Shown here: in pieces, positions 12,331 through 23,929 of the stretch | How the letters are laid out: each line of letters opens with the position of its first letter | Numbering within the stretch: position 1 is the first letter of the stretch | Assembly: GCA_004352715.1 (NCBI GenBank) | Contig: SCFE01000045.1 | Span: forward strand, 510,090-574,089 | Direction of reading: 5' to 3' | From: Hofstenia miamia | Taxonomy: Eukaryota; Xenacoelomorpha; Acoela | DNA: 64,000 nt | Program-made: the position numbers and the translations under genes | Notes under the pieces: model-generated | Databases searched by the model: none | The model's input: the letters and a program-made list of their open reading frames with translations, nothing else | What the model was told of the DNA's origin: nothing

Positions 12331-13030
12331 ATGTATGAATTGTACGAAATTGAAGAGATATTCTCACCGGAAAGCGGCTCACACAACCTTACAAATCGAA
12401 TAGAAATTTGCGACTATGACAAAGTAGAAAATAGCGGCAGAACAGTAATAGCTTGTCTCTTGTCAAACAGCCAAATATTTGTGGTACTGCTTAAGAATGG
12501 AACCCGAGCTGCATCGAAAATCATACCCTGGTTTTCTAACAAGGACTCACAAATTACAAAGATTTGTCTAAAGCCAGATGGCAGGCATGCACTGTGCATT
12601 TCAAAAGACTGTAAGCTTTATGTTGTTCCAGTTCTTGTGACACTTCTTCCTCTTGGTAAGATGAGCAGTAAGTGGAATAACAATGACATTACTGAGATTG
12701 AAATGACCATTGATGCAATTAAGCCATTATCAATGCACTGGATTAGTTATAGAAGAAGACAAATTTGTATTTTAGCCACGAAGAAATTTGTGAAGTTTAT
12801 CGATCTAGAGGCTAGGAATGAATTAACAGAACACAGACCTGAAGTCGGTGAGAGAATTGAATCGGTATTAGTTGTAGAGCTCATTGACTCTGACTATTTC
12901 ATTCTATTGAAAATTACAACAGGTAAAGTATGGAAAATTTCATTTTGCGAAAATATGGGAAAGATGATGGATCATAAAGAGCAAGGAAATGAAACAAAGC
13001 CAAGAAGATCTTTGACAAGAATTAGATCCG
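12331..13030 (+). CDS. Gene A exon 1: N-terminal beta-propeller-like region of a large RCC1/solenoid protein
   Basis: This is the first coding exon of a four-exon model (12331-13030, 18140 to about 19572, 21045-22170, 22545-22878; about 1,200 residues). The ATG opens a frame of 233 codons closed by the donor CCG|GTATGT. The protein begins MYELYEIEEIFSPE and has propeller-like strands, such as SQIFVVLLKNGTRA, ITKICLKPDGRHALCISKD and LYVVPVL, which resemble WD-type blades without canonical WD dipeptides. The exon ends with one base left over (G), which joins AA of exon 2 to give Glu, so the phases agree. The whole protein (propeller, alpha-solenoid, RCC1 repeats, Cys/His end) resembles in plan the HOPS/CORVET class of membrane-tethering subunits, which is inference. 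No specific ortholog is recognised. The following intron, of 5.1 kb, is full of transposons. Confidence 0.85.
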
Positions 13031-13047
13031 GTATGTTAGATCACAGG

Positions 13048-13411
13048 CAGTGTTGGTCGATTTAAATCACTTGATTTAAATCATGATTTAAATCAAAGCA
13101 CATTATTAGTTAAATTATTGATTTAAATCAAGTACACTAAAAGAGATGCAAGTAGTGTATTCACATTGTTTTGAAGTCATTGCCCTGATATTGGAATGAA
13201 TTGGTCAGCCCTGAAATGTTGTTTTGCATGTTTTTTATCTTCAGTTTATTTCAAATTGATGAAAATATCGTATTTCATAAATAGTAATATCAAAAGGATT
13301 TCTAATATTTGCTACCTTGGAAGATTGTCTGGGTAAAATTGAAATTTAGGTAAAAAAATCCGATTTAAATCAATAAATCCGATTTAAATCAAAAAATCCG
13401 ATTTTTTTGAN
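13048..13411. mobile_element. ATTTAAATC-rich terminal-inverted-repeat element, copy 1 (broken by an N)
   Basis: It begins CAGTGTTGGTCGATTTAAAT only 17 bases after the exon 1 donor. It consists of multiple direct and inverted copies of GATTTAAATC (itself a palindrome), a middle part of about 200 bp, and a mirrored end. It breaks at a single N (13411) where the closing CCCAACACTG should follow. It is almost identical to the complete copy at 14160-14581, with isolated substitutions and a missing 18-bp block near the left end. Confidence 0.75.
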
Positions 13412-13977
13412 ATTATTTAACACTTTTCTATGCATTACTTAATAAAAAATCAGAATATTCCACCTCTAAACAAAAAATTTACTTGTATAAAGCCCATTCT
13501 CTAAGAAAAATTACTTTTTCTAAATTTGAGTACAGTACCCAACTTGTAATGTGCACTTTATCACTTTTCCTGAATATTTAGACCTAAATTTTAATTTCTT
13601 TTGTTATAAATCTTGCTTTGTTGCTAAATGCAACACGTCTTTAAAATTTTTCAGCACCTTTATTTTAATACAGGTGAAACTCCTAGAAAACAAGCGCTAA
13701 TGTGAATGCAACAATAAAAGAGAGGTTCCAAATTTTACAATTCATATTTTATGTCAAGCACATGATTTATCAGTAGATCATTGTTTAAGAAAATGTCTAT
13801 AAAAAGTTTGAAAACTAATTTCAAGCTTGTGTTATATCTTCTGATTTCGTAATATTTTATATAAATGTCTTTCCAGTAAAAAAGTGTTGCATATACTACT
13901 TTGGTTAACCAGCACGTCTTTGCAACAGGAAAAATTGCCGCTTATGACTGAACATGTTTCGCAAGTGAATTCATAGC

Positions 13978-14116
13978 CAGTGTTGGTCGATTTAAATCAC
14001 TTGATTTAAATCATTGATTTAAATCGGATTTAAATCATGATTTAAATCAAAGCACATTATTAGTTAAATTATTGATTTAAATCAAGTACACTAAAAGAGA
14101 TGCAAGTAGTGTATTC
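13978..14116. mobile_element. ATTTAAATC-rich element, copy 2 (left end only)
   Basis: This copy has the same CAGTGTTGGTCG start and the same ATTTAAATC ladder as the complete copy at 14160, running into the 17-base N gap at 14117-14133. Near-identity to the next copy suggests either a tandem arrangement or an unmerged assembly overlap. Confidence 0.7.
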
Positions 14117-14133
14117 NNNNNNNNNNNNNNNNN
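14117..14133. other. Assembly gap (17 N)
   Basis: Run of N between two near-identical repeat copies; the true distance between the copies is not known. Confidence 0.95.
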
Positions 14134-14159
14134 TTGTTTAGAATATACATATATATATA

Positions 14160-14581
14160 CAGTGTTGGTCGATTTAAATCACTTGATTTAAATCATTGAT
14201 TTAAATCGGATTTAAATCATGATTTAAATCAAAGCACATTATTAGTTAAATTATTGATTTAAATCAAGTACACTAAAAGAGATGCAAGTAGTGTATTCTA
14301 ATTGTTTTGAAGTCATTGCCCTGATATTGGAATGAATTGGTCAGCCCTGAAATGTTGTTTTGCATGTTTTTTATCTTCAGTTTATTTCAAATTGATGAAA
14401 ATATCGTATTTCATAAATAGTAGTATCAAAAGGATTTCTAATATTTGCTACCTTGGAAGATTGTCTGGGTAAAATTGAAATTTAGGTAAAAAAAATCCGA
14501 TTTAAATCAATAAATCCGATTTAAATCAAAAAATCCGATTTTTTGATTTTTTAATTTAAATCGGATTTTTTCCCAACACTG
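14160..14581. mobile_element. ATTTAAATC-rich terminal-inverted-repeat element, copy 3 (complete)
   Basis: This 422-bp copy begins CAGTGTTGG and ends CCCAACACTG, so the outermost 9 bases are inverted repeats. Inside each end are several GATTTAAATC palindromes separated by CGG, CA or AAA spacers. CAGTG-type ends and MITE size are typical of non-autonomous hAT elements, but the 8 bases on either side do not form a perfect duplication (left TATATATA, right ATCTACAG), so the superfamily is not certain. Confidence 0.75.
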
Positions 14582-15084
14582 ATCTACAGGTATTTAAATA
14601 TTCTCGCAATTTCAAATCGTTTATTATTTTTTTCATTAATTTATTATATTGAATGAATTACAAACAGGTCTCGTATATCGAAAACTGAGGTGAGTTTGCC
14701 ACTTCAGAAATTACACTATATTGAAAATATATAGCATATATAAACAGGCAAAAGATAGCAAAGAATAATTACTGCAAATGTTGCCATTATTATTAATAAA
14801 CAAGTTTATGTAAGTGCATATTGATTGTATGTATATAATTTTAAAAAAATATTCAAAACATTTACGGAAGACGCACAGAAAAATCTAATTAGTGAACCCC
14901 AGTCAGATCTCCGAAATTCATTTTAGAAAATTTTGAATTGTTTCTTCATCACTTTTATTCCAGCTTTGATTCTGCGATATTTGACCCGGGAACAATATGT
15001 GGAATTCTGTGTTTCCCATACATAAACATAATGTACGATAAGTCTAAGTTTAGTTTATTTTTGAAGTCTGTAATATCTGTAATA

Positions 15085-16295
15085 CTACTACTACTACTAA
15101 AAGACTTTATTTAGTCATGTTACAGACTACAGAATATCTATAAGAGTTTGCATTTACAATCAATACAATAACAAAATATAAAACAGCTGCAACCTTCCCG
15201 AGAATAATTATCTTTTAAAAAATTGAAAAATATCACCTTTAATGTTTCTTTAAAAAATCTAGGTCTTTTATAAATTGACAAATTATACTTGGCTTGAAGA
15301 CAGTTCACGTAATAAACAGTTCTTGTGAAAAAAGACTTTTCTGTTCCTTTCAAACGAGTTTTTTGTATAGTAAATTTGAGTCTATTACTACTACGTAAAC
15401 CAGGTCGTGAATTTTTTGCAATGCTGACATATTTCCAAACGTCAATATCATACATACCAGTTACTAGTTTATTGAATAAAATGATATCATTAAATTGCAA
15501 TAAAAGGGATATTGGTAAAAGATTCAATTTTAACAAACGGTCGCGGTAGTCCATTGAGAATCCAATAATCCACTTTGAAGCCCTGGATTGTAATTTCTCC
15601 AAACATAATAAGTTGCTGACATTGGCATGCCAAACAGAAGAACAATAAATCAGAGTTGATAAAATATATGATCTGTAAAGGTTAACTTTTGTAGTAATAG
15701 ACGTAGAATAAGGAGTACAGCGTTTCAACCTCAAAAGGATGTAATTTGCAGCACGAACTTTGGACTGAATATGAGACTTCCAGGTAAGATTAGAAGTAAT
15801 AATAACTCCCAGGTCCTTTACTTTATGATTTGTATTAACTTGTGCTCCTTGAAAATCAACAAAAGCAGTTTCCCTATTTGAAAATAGCACAGTTTTGTCA
15901 GAATTGAAAACCATAAAATTCGAAATACCCCAATCAATAACTCTTTGACAATCTTGGGAAATGTGTTCTATGAAGTTTGAAAACATTTTTGCGTCATCAG
16001 CAAACAAAAAAGTTTTACAATTGGTGTAAACCGAGGGCAAATCATTGATGAATATTAAAAACAACATGGGACCCAAGATGGACCCCTGTGGAACTCCACT
16101 TTCTACATCCACTAAAATACAATTTATCCCGTTTATTGTAACGAACTGTCTACGGTTTCTTAAATAAGACGCGATCAGTTTTAGTACTTTACCAATGTAA
16201 GATGTATCCAAAGAACATATTTGCAAATATAAACTACAAACAACATTATGTACTATAAAAATATTAAAAAGAACATATATAACATTATTAATCAT
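15085..16295 (-). mobile_element. 5'-truncated non-LTR retrotransposon (LINE), reverse transcriptase C-terminal part
   Basis: A 385-codon open frame (16295-15138) encodes the distal half of a LINE reverse transcriptase. Visible motifs in order are SYLRNRRQFV, SGVPQGSILGPMLFLIFIND (palm motifs), FLFADDAKMF (the catalytic .ADD box), VKDLGVIITSNLTW, and a thumb region with YGS/YCSSVWH and a conserved basic tail. The first 30 or so residues are not RT-like, so the copy is 5'-truncated just upstream of the SYL segment. The 3' end (minus strand) finishes in AATAAAGTC followed by five TAG units at about 15085-15100. It lies antisense in intron 1 of gene A. The frame is uninterrupted, so the insertion is fairly young. 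No RNase H domain is present. It is probably of the CR1/Jockey group, which is inference. Confidence 0.9.
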
Positions 16296-18139
16296 CCAAC
16301 ACTTTAAAATACAATTAAAATGCTATGCTTAGTTGTTTTCCAATGTATTTGGACGCTTACTACTACCTGTGAAAGTAGATTTTGTTTTAGCTTCTTTTTA
16401 AATATGCTTAAAGGATATTTTTTCCGAACATTTGTCTAGGTTCTTCGAACAACTATAATAACTCTTGTGCATTCGAATTCATGCAAAAGTCGATTTCAAA
16501 AGTCTGGACTTCTGGATTCTTACAGCTTTGAGTAACAATGGCCATTTTCAGCAATCTATTTCTCCTCTTTTTATATATGTATATATATATATATATTAGT
16601 GATAATTTGTAGCCGAAACTCGCCTATTTGAAAAATTATTGACTAAATAAATTAACCGAACAAAGTTGGCAAAGTTATCCCACCATCTAACCGGTCACGA
16701 GAGACCAAGTGCTTAAAATTGCGACTTAAATTTCAATTGATTTTAAAATGCTTAGTAATTTTTTAAGTGTAAATGGCAATTTATTAATATATATAATAAA
16801 TTAGCAAATGCCATATCGTTAAAAAATGTATTCACATATTTGCATGTACATTGTACATTGATATAATTTCATCATTCTTTATTGTAAGATCAAATCCAGT
16901 TCATCAAGCAGCTTAGACCAATTTCTAGTTTTGCTAATTAATAGAAATCCCAAACATCAATTTTAGCATTTTCTAAAAATTGAAAGACATTTACACGGTC
17001 ATCACGATTAGTTCCCGCTTAAATTTATAAGCTCTACTATCTGACCAATCCGTGCTAAGATATACTTAAAGGATCAACGATATAAACGTATCGACTTAAG
17101 ATGTCATATGACACCTAGGGCGGGTCACTAGCCGGGTCAGCATTAATAGCAATGAACAGCAAAAAACTCTGCTTTTAGAAATAATCGGAATATTTTTTAA
17201 AAATTCATTAGGCAGAATATAATATAATTATCGCGCAAATAATTATGTATACCCTGTTTCATGTAATTTTTTTAAATATGTATACTCATAATCAGAGGCA
17301 GATACAAAATATTTTTGTGAGGAATTATTACAGAATTTGCATACAGAGATCACTTAACATTTTTTCGAGTCAACATGTTAGTCAATTTCTTAGGTTAAGG
17401 GAAAAGTATTAATATGTGTATAATCATTAAAGTATTGAATGTACTTGTTCGGCGCTTTGCTCACAACGCTTTAATTTGATTAAAAATTTCAAATTCTGTA
17501 ATGATGTGTTGAACAAATGGTGATTTTCCATTTTTTTGATAAATGGACAGTTTACAATGTCATATTTTTTAATTAGGTTAATTCTTGCTTAGCATGATAG
17601 AGATTCAAGGTTGACAGAAGAAGTGAAAGTGGGAAATTACAAATTGTATTGCATCACGAAAACATTGAATCGACGTCCACATGTAGTTATTCATCTCTGC
17701 ATAGTGTCCACACAGACTTCTTAAATGTGGGATAGGGTGGGGCTATGGTGATATCAGTAGAACTGAAATATATTTTTTAAAGCTATTAAAAAAATTATAT
17801 TTCATTTTGTTTCATGTTTTACTATGTGCTATCACGTCTATTTCTCTAGTAGTGGTATTGCTATTAATTAGCGATATGTAAAAAATAATTCTATATTATG
17901 AAAATCGTTACAATATTGTGCAACAGCATAGCCCAAAGAGACTATGGAACAAAATTTATTGGCAGGGCACAAAGATTTAGGGACGGGGTATATGAAAATG
18001 TGTCAAACATCTATTTTTGCCTTAGTTGATTCACAATGTTATCGCGCGTATTCCTTACTGTATTTTCATTAGCATTCAAGCTAGTTTACAAGGTTGCTAG
18101 AAAATTTTTTTTGTGATATATTATTAAATTTCGCTTTAG

Positions 18140-19572
18140 AAACATCACAAACTATTGAGGAAAAGAAGTACTACGAAGTGACACAAGAAGAACGTTTCGA
18201 TTACCACACATTCGCTACTTCATATTACAAATACCCAAATGAAAAATTATTATCAGCTTGGAGCCAAGAAAACTCCACTGTTAAGCTCTATGCACTCATT
18301 AACCAAGAATATCCAATATACGAGTATCGAATCAATGTTGAGTCAAGTGATACTTTCTATGTTGCAGACGATTTGTTTCTTCACTTCAAACCCGGAAAGG
18401 AATCTTCAACCCTCAAAATTCATGCGTGCAGACCCTTAGAAGTAAACCTGAAGAACAGGTCAAAAGAATCAGTTTTGCAATCTTTCAAACTAAAACATAG
18501 AAATATTGTATCAATATTTCCGTTCTCGTCCAACATCAATTTTGTTTCTGAAAATAAAGAAAATCACATTCTTAACAATTTTAAAGAGTACACGAATCTT
18601 TTGGGATTTGTGATTATTTGTAATAGTGCAATTCACATAGTGAGACAGAACATGCCTCCAGAGGCAGTGTTTCTACACCTTTCTAAAAACGAGGAAAACT
18701 TGATACGTGCAGAAAAATTTGGTACTGATCTTAAATTAAATCTGAATTTGTTATTTGAATGGAGCGCTAATTATGCATTGGAAAGGGGGAATTACTCGTA
18801 TGCGCTGAAACTCTTTGGCCTTGCCAGTACAAGCATTCTTACTCAATACCATCGACTTAAAGAGTATAATTTTACACATAAAGCTTTCGAATTTTTTCGT
18901 AAAGAACTTCATACAATGAATCATGTTGGTCTTCTTGAGCGGAAAGAATACATTGAGACGATCTTAAGTGAGTACATTGATGAAATACAGTATAAAGAAA
19001 CACGAACATTTTTAATGCCAGAGCTAAGAGCATATCTGCGAGACAATTTCTTCTATGACGAGAGCATGATCATGCTGAAGCTATTTGAAAATAAAGAATG
19101 GCAATTGCTCTTTGAAGTGGGAAAAAATAGAGGAATGCTTGTGAGAGTCTTTGAGTTTCTTTCACAAGAGTTTTCCATTGTTAATAACACCGAGATTGCC
19201 ACAAGTGTCAGAAATGCTGGAATCGAGGTGGCGTTCTGTGATTATAACAAGGGTTATCTATTAAGTTTTTTCAATTTGCCAACACTTATGATACTTTTCA
19301 AGCATAATACGAGCATAGTTCTGAAAAATTTACAGTTAGTGCAAAGATTGATACATGAAACCTCTGATGTTGATTGTCTTTGTGATCTTGCAAGGTCATT
19401 AGATCCTTCTGAGCCGCATATTCAACGAGCAATATTTGATCGCTTGAAGCAAAATGCAAAAATGAGTGATCGATTTAATTTTTTAGCAAATGCCTCAATT
19501 CAATCAACATACGTCCCAACTAAGCCCAATGATGATTCCTTACTCTCAGATATAGTGGAGCTTTTTCTGAAA
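18140..19572 (+). CDS. Gene A exon 2: alpha-solenoid region
   Basis: The acceptor TTTCGCTTTAG places the exon start at 18140, in phase with exon 1 (G+AA). About 475 codons follow without a stop. The first third still looks like propeller strands (LLSAWSQENSTVKLYALINQ, VIICNSAIHIVRQ). The rest is helical and repeat-like (NYALERGNYSYALKLFGLAS, EFFRKELHTMNHVGLLERKE, MLKLFENKEWQLLFEVGKNR), the pattern of clathrin-heavy-chain-type solenoids. The 3' limit is unsettled. The frame stays open to 19683 but the last 30 codons are hydrophobic and intron-like. GT dinucleotides after 19554, 19572 and 19614 give phase 0, whereas exon 3 needs phase 1, so a short exon may be missing between them or an unusual donor is used. 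Confidence 0.8.
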
Positions 19573-19818
19573 GTTCTCATAAAGATCAACTCTATCACAA
19601 ACACACTAAAGTTTGTTTTCATATATTTTATAATACATTTATATATTCTTTGCAGGCTTTACAAGATCATTAGATTATATTGAAAATTAGTATCATTTTT
19701 AGAATAGAATCAGATATATTCTGACCCAATCCAGAGTCAATCAGTATTGTGTCTAGTCGACCTGAATTGGCACACTCTTTAAGCTAAATTTTCTTTCTGC
19801 TAGTACATGTAGATTTTC

Positions 19819-20193
19819 CAGGCGCATAGCCATGGGGGGTTTGGGGGACGAACCCCCCTGTAAGGTCAGGCAACCCCTCCTGGACAACAAACCTTAAATC
19901 AAAGTCAGCATGTAAAAATAAAATTTGTTAATTCAATTGTGTTTTCAACAATGGTGTGAAATGCATTTCGAAGGTATATTTTTAAAAATTTTTCGCGGGG
20001 CTTCCCCCGCTGTTGGTCACTTACGTAATCACTACCAGATGACCTCTCCCGTCAGAAACATACAACACACAATTAAAATAGTCTACAGTCTTGGTAAAAT
20101 TTCAATTTAAATTTTAAGAAGGTCGAAATTCCCATCAACCCCTCCTGAATGTGTGTCGACCCCCTTTAGGTGATGATGCTGGCTACGGGCCTG
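19819..20193. mobile_element. MITE with CAGGC..GTAGCC inverted ends
   Basis: The ends are CAGGCGCATAGCC at 19819 and, inverted, CAGGCCCGTAGCC finishing at 20193. Just inside each end is a GC-rich block (GGGGGG / CCCCCT). The 375-bp interior has no coding capacity. It lies in intron 2 of gene A. A related copy starts at 63273, and related pieces lie at about 26652-26890 and 42105-42367. No clean target duplication was found. Confidence 0.65.
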
Positions 20194-20921
20194 AACATTT
20201 TCAACCTATAGTCTAGGAAAACATTTTTTTGATCAAATTTCAATTCATGAATATCAATACAAATGAAATAAAAAGCGAATCCAAACGGAGCACCTTGTAC
20301 CAAACAATCTAAAAATATTTTCAAGAACTATTGATAAAACATGGTTTGCAAAGAATGAAGGTTTTAATTTTCAAGTTATGGCATATTATATTGTTTACTG
20401 ATTCCTCAAGGCCATAGAAAGTGTGAAAAAATATAATTATCTAAGCTTTGCAAAGTACTTAATGCAAAATGTAAGCATTGAGTCTGTCTGCTGAATGATT
20501 TTTGCACATTCATTTATTTTCGCGAATAGTGTTAATATGCATAACTATAGCCAAGTATCCTAATATACAGAACTCCCAATTGCAGAAACTGTGTAAAATG
20601 GGCTGATAGTACATGCATTACGAAATCGGTAATACTCAGTGATATGAAAAAAAAATCAAAGTTTTTATCATTGACAAAGTTATTGTTCGCAATGAAATTA
20701 ATGAATATTTTAATATTATTGTGATAAATTTCAGTAGGGCTTCATTTGTGTACTTGCAAACAATAGCAAATACAAGTGCTTTCAGTCAGCCTGCCGATTT
20801 TACACTGTTAAAATGATTTAGAATTTTCTCTATTAAAAACATTAAATGTGAATTTTGTGAACCGGAAAATTTTCAGTCATTTTGGTTTGTTTTATTAGAT
20901 ATGCAGACTATGCATGCAATA

Positions 20922-20924
<3 letters not shown>

Positions 20925-20984
<60 letters not shown>
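20925..20984. repeat. (TA)n microsatellite
   Basis: About 30 uninterrupted TA units lie in intron 2 of gene A, 60 bases before the acceptor region of exon 3. Confidence 0.95.
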
Positions 20985-20987
<3 letters not shown>

Positions 20988-21044
20988 TTTCACAACAAAT
21001 TTAATAGACCTTTTTCACCCAATGCTTAAATTTGTAATGAATAG

Positions 21045-22170
21045 ACCTAATCAATGATGGCCTGATAAACATAGCTAAAGAACTTCCTGTCAATGAAGAA
21101 ATAATTGATATAGCATTTGGTGGTACTCATGTTTTACTGCTAAACATTACTGGCGATTTATGGGGGAATGGAAGTAACAGCATGGGACAACTAGCGCACG
21201 AAAATCTATCCATGTTAACAGCAAGTTTTACTAAAATTAATACCATGCATCAGAAATTCGTTAATGTCGCCTGTTTAGAGAACACATCAATTTGCTTAAC
21301 GGTTAATGAGCAAAAATATATGTGGGGGAATGTACCAGTCACTTCGCCATTTCGACATTCGTCTATGAGTAAATCCTCAGCATTAATGGATCCAATATTA
21401 TTGGAAGGCATTCCTGTTAGCAGCCGGTTGCCCAGCTCACCAATTGTAAAAAGAAATCTTAGTAAATCGGCAAGTTTTGACCATAGCTTAGCAAGCAATG
21501 ATAGTATTGCACAATTACAGATATTGTATGAAGGATTTGATCACTCAAAGCTAAAAAAACTGACTAGATACAGTTACTATAGTTACATTAAGGCTGACAA
21601 CACAACCCCATTGGAAGGTGTACTATTTAAAGCATTAGAAGAACTACATCAATTTTACAGTATGACAAACATCATAACTTTTGCAATGAATGCACAACAG
21701 TGGAGGGTCTGTTCACTGCTATGTTCATTGAACAAACGATTTGATATGTCACTAAACTTTGAATTGTTCTCACTGCAAATAATCCAAAATAGAGATGAAC
21801 TTTCTATAAGATTTTATGAATCTCTCAAAAGAATTTTGCAGCAAATGGATTCATCTGAAGACATAAATGCTCACACAAAATACGAAAAGTTATTATCATC
21901 CATTGAAAAAATCATAGACTTCTGCAAAGAGCAAAGCTTAGAATTAACTTTTCAAAAACTCTGCTTTGACCTATTTCAGTTAATTGCCTTACCATTACTC
22001 GATATTTTTCTTCACAAGCAAAGATATAGAAGTTGGTTCATCGAAAACTTCAATAAAGTATTTCTGCTGAAGCTATTGGAGGAAGTTGCCGAACGCCAAC
22101 TTAAAGAAGCTGTGAATCTCAATGTTATTTCTACTGAAATATTTTCAAAGGATGCCATTCCAAATGTAAT
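21045..22170 (+). CDS. Gene A exon 3: RCC1-type repeats and helical tail
   Basis: The exon starts after AATGAATAG and ends at the strong donor AAT|GTAAGT. It opens with one complete RCC1-like repeat: EEIIDIAFGGTHVLLLNITG followed by DLWGNGSNSMGQLAHEN, showing the family's G..H...L...G.LW.WG.N..GQLG pattern. A weaker second repeat follows (KFVNVACLENTSICLTVNEQ, then KYMWGNV). Canonical RCC1 propellers have about seven blades, so only part is visible. A Ser-rich linker (LPSSPIVKRNLSKSASFDHS, with possible basic-directed phosphosites) leads to a long helical region to the exon end (LFKALEELHQFY, LLEEVAERQLKEAV). An alternative acceptor at 21075 keeps the same frame. Confidence 0.8.
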
Positions 22171-22544
22171 GTAAGTTTCTATGTAATTCTCTTAAATAAT
22201 TTATAATATGATAGGCTCCTAAGCAAAATAGCAAACAACATATTACTAGAAAACTTATTGACATATTTGAAACTTTTATGTATTACAAAGTATGATTTAT
22301 CCTATTTCAAAACAAGAAGGTCTGCCCCTCAATCTTAGCCCTATCAAATTGAAAGTTCAATGCTCTTGGATTAACCTAATTTTTTACAAATGAAATTTCT
22401 GAAAGGTAGATATTTTTCCCCTTACTATACTAAGTTAAACATCAGAACGATGAGTAAGCTATAAATAATTTTGAAAATGACCAGCAAATGTTAACATAAA
22501 AGACTGGTATAGTAATTGAAAAATTTTGAAATTTGTTATTTTAG

Positions 22545-22878
22545 AATAAAGAGTATGGATGGAATAAAGGCAGTATCTGAAATGAAGCACCACATACAAA
22601 TGCAAGACATGACTCTAGATTATGTAGAGATTTCCCCAACTGCAGATTTTTCTTTACAGACGCAGAAAGTATTTTGTTGCGGACATTTTTATTCTGCCAA
22701 AGACTTTGAAATTAATTCATTGAAAAAACTTAAGCAATATTTACATCAATTATCAAGCTCGGGATCTAGTTCTGCGTTTGAAGCTTTAGAAATAGAATAC
22801 ATGAAGTCTGACAGTAAACTGCAATGCCCAGAATGTCTGATTGATGCATTAACAACTCAAATGGCAAAATTGTATTAA
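22545..22878 (+). CDS. Gene A last exon: C-terminal zinc-binding end
   Basis: The acceptor TTGTTATTTTAG joins in phase with exon 3 (AT+A gives Ile). The exon encodes about 111 residues to a TAA at 22878. The notable motif is FCCGHFYSAKDFE followed 55 residues later by LQCPECL, a CCGH...CPxC arrangement like a shortened RING or the C-terminal RING-H2 of VPS8/VPS18-type proteins. A Ser-rich loop (QLSSSGSSSAFE) separates the pairs. Whether it binds zinc or ubiquitin-conjugating enzymes cannot be told from sequence. The strong exon structure and absence of frame breaks suggest a functional gene. Confidence 0.85.
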
Positions 22879-23039
22879 GTATTTGAATATGATGTGCCCT
22901 CTATTACGATGCTCATAGTAACTTGATTGTTGAATTGGAAAATATGATAGAAGTTTAAGAGTATAGAAAGACGGATGGCCGCATATATTGCATTGGTATT
23001 CATGAAATTTCACAAAAAACATTGCATACTAAAATTATG

Positions 23040-23045
23040 ATTAAA
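23040..23045 (+). promoter_or_regulatory. Candidate poly(A) signal for gene A (ATTAAA)
   Basis: ATTAAA lies 162 bases after the stop codon and is followed by T-rich sequence. In DNA this AT-rich the hexamer occurs often by chance. An AATAAA is also present near 23497. Confidence 0.3.
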
Positions 23046-23929
23046 TTTTTTTAAAATTATTTTTGTATGGAACCAGGTAAAGTGGTTTGCTTATGCTAGT
23101 TTACTTTGTTGATATTTTTATATGAAGCAGTGTATTTGATGAAGTCTATCATGAAATATTGAAAAAATTGAATTTTATAGAGAAAAGCCAGCAAGACTTT
23201 TATCTACTTGTAATCGACATTATTCCATCCTAAGCATTTCGTTATACTATAATAGCAATATTTTCCGAATTTTTCTAAACGGTTAACAAAGTAACGAGTG
23301 AAAACCAGTTATTTTAAAAATATGTTTCAGAAACATTGCCCTAGTATGAACCAAAAGAAGTAAAAAATTTAACTCCTAAAATATCAATAATCTAATATAA
23401 TTTATAAAAATCATGAATATAGAATAACATGTTATTTTTACTGTGATTTTGTATTTGTCTAGGATCAACAGTGACATCGCTAGATTTTAACAATTTAAAT
23501 AAATAATTTAAAAAATTTTAAGCATAAGTATAAAAAAACATTTTTCATTAGTGATGGTTTGTGCAATTCATCTAGTTCCTGTTTGATAGTGAAAACTCCA
23601 CAAATAGTTTCTGCAAGTAATACCCCAGTCACCAATTTACTTTTGCATCAAAATATCATTAATGCAATTTGATATGAAATCTTAGGATTTTTCTTAATTT
23701 AGATAAAGGAACATTTAGTGAAAAAAATTGCATAATAACTTAAAAATACTGTCAGTTTTAATGTTTTCGAACATTTGAGCAAGAAATTTACCCAAAAAAC
23801 AATACACAATTTGATATCATAATTTTTGCTAATAATGAATGACATAACTGTGCTCTAGCAGCTAGCAAATATTTCACGAAATTGAAAGACCCTCTGTTTT
23901 TATAATAGAAAGTATTTTAGTCTAGATGA

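Larger units (their letters stand above)
13031..18139 (+). other. Gene A intron 1, transposon-filled
   Basis: The intron is bounded by GTATGT and TTTCGCTTTAG and carries three ATTTAAATC-type repeat copies, a 17-base gap and an antisense LINE. Between about 16300 and 18080 there is little else. The words ACCGGTCACGAGAGACC (about 16690) and GGGCGGGTCACTAGCCGGGTC (about 17120) recall the GGTCA..TGACC words in the MITE at 6616-7116, but no matching element ends were found. Confidence 0.75.

Noticed and set aside
12414-12599. Minus-strand open frame within gene A exon 1
   Set aside because: It is a shadow of the coding exon. The plus-strand frame is longer, has a splice donor and fits exon 2.
15325-15549. 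74-codon plus-strand open frame
   Set aside because: It is the opposite strand of the LINE reverse-transcriptase frame.
16676-17140. Possible second piggyBac-like MITE with GGTCAC..GACC words
   Set aside because: The words resemble those at 6631 and 6813, but no inverted termini or TTAA pair could be matched.
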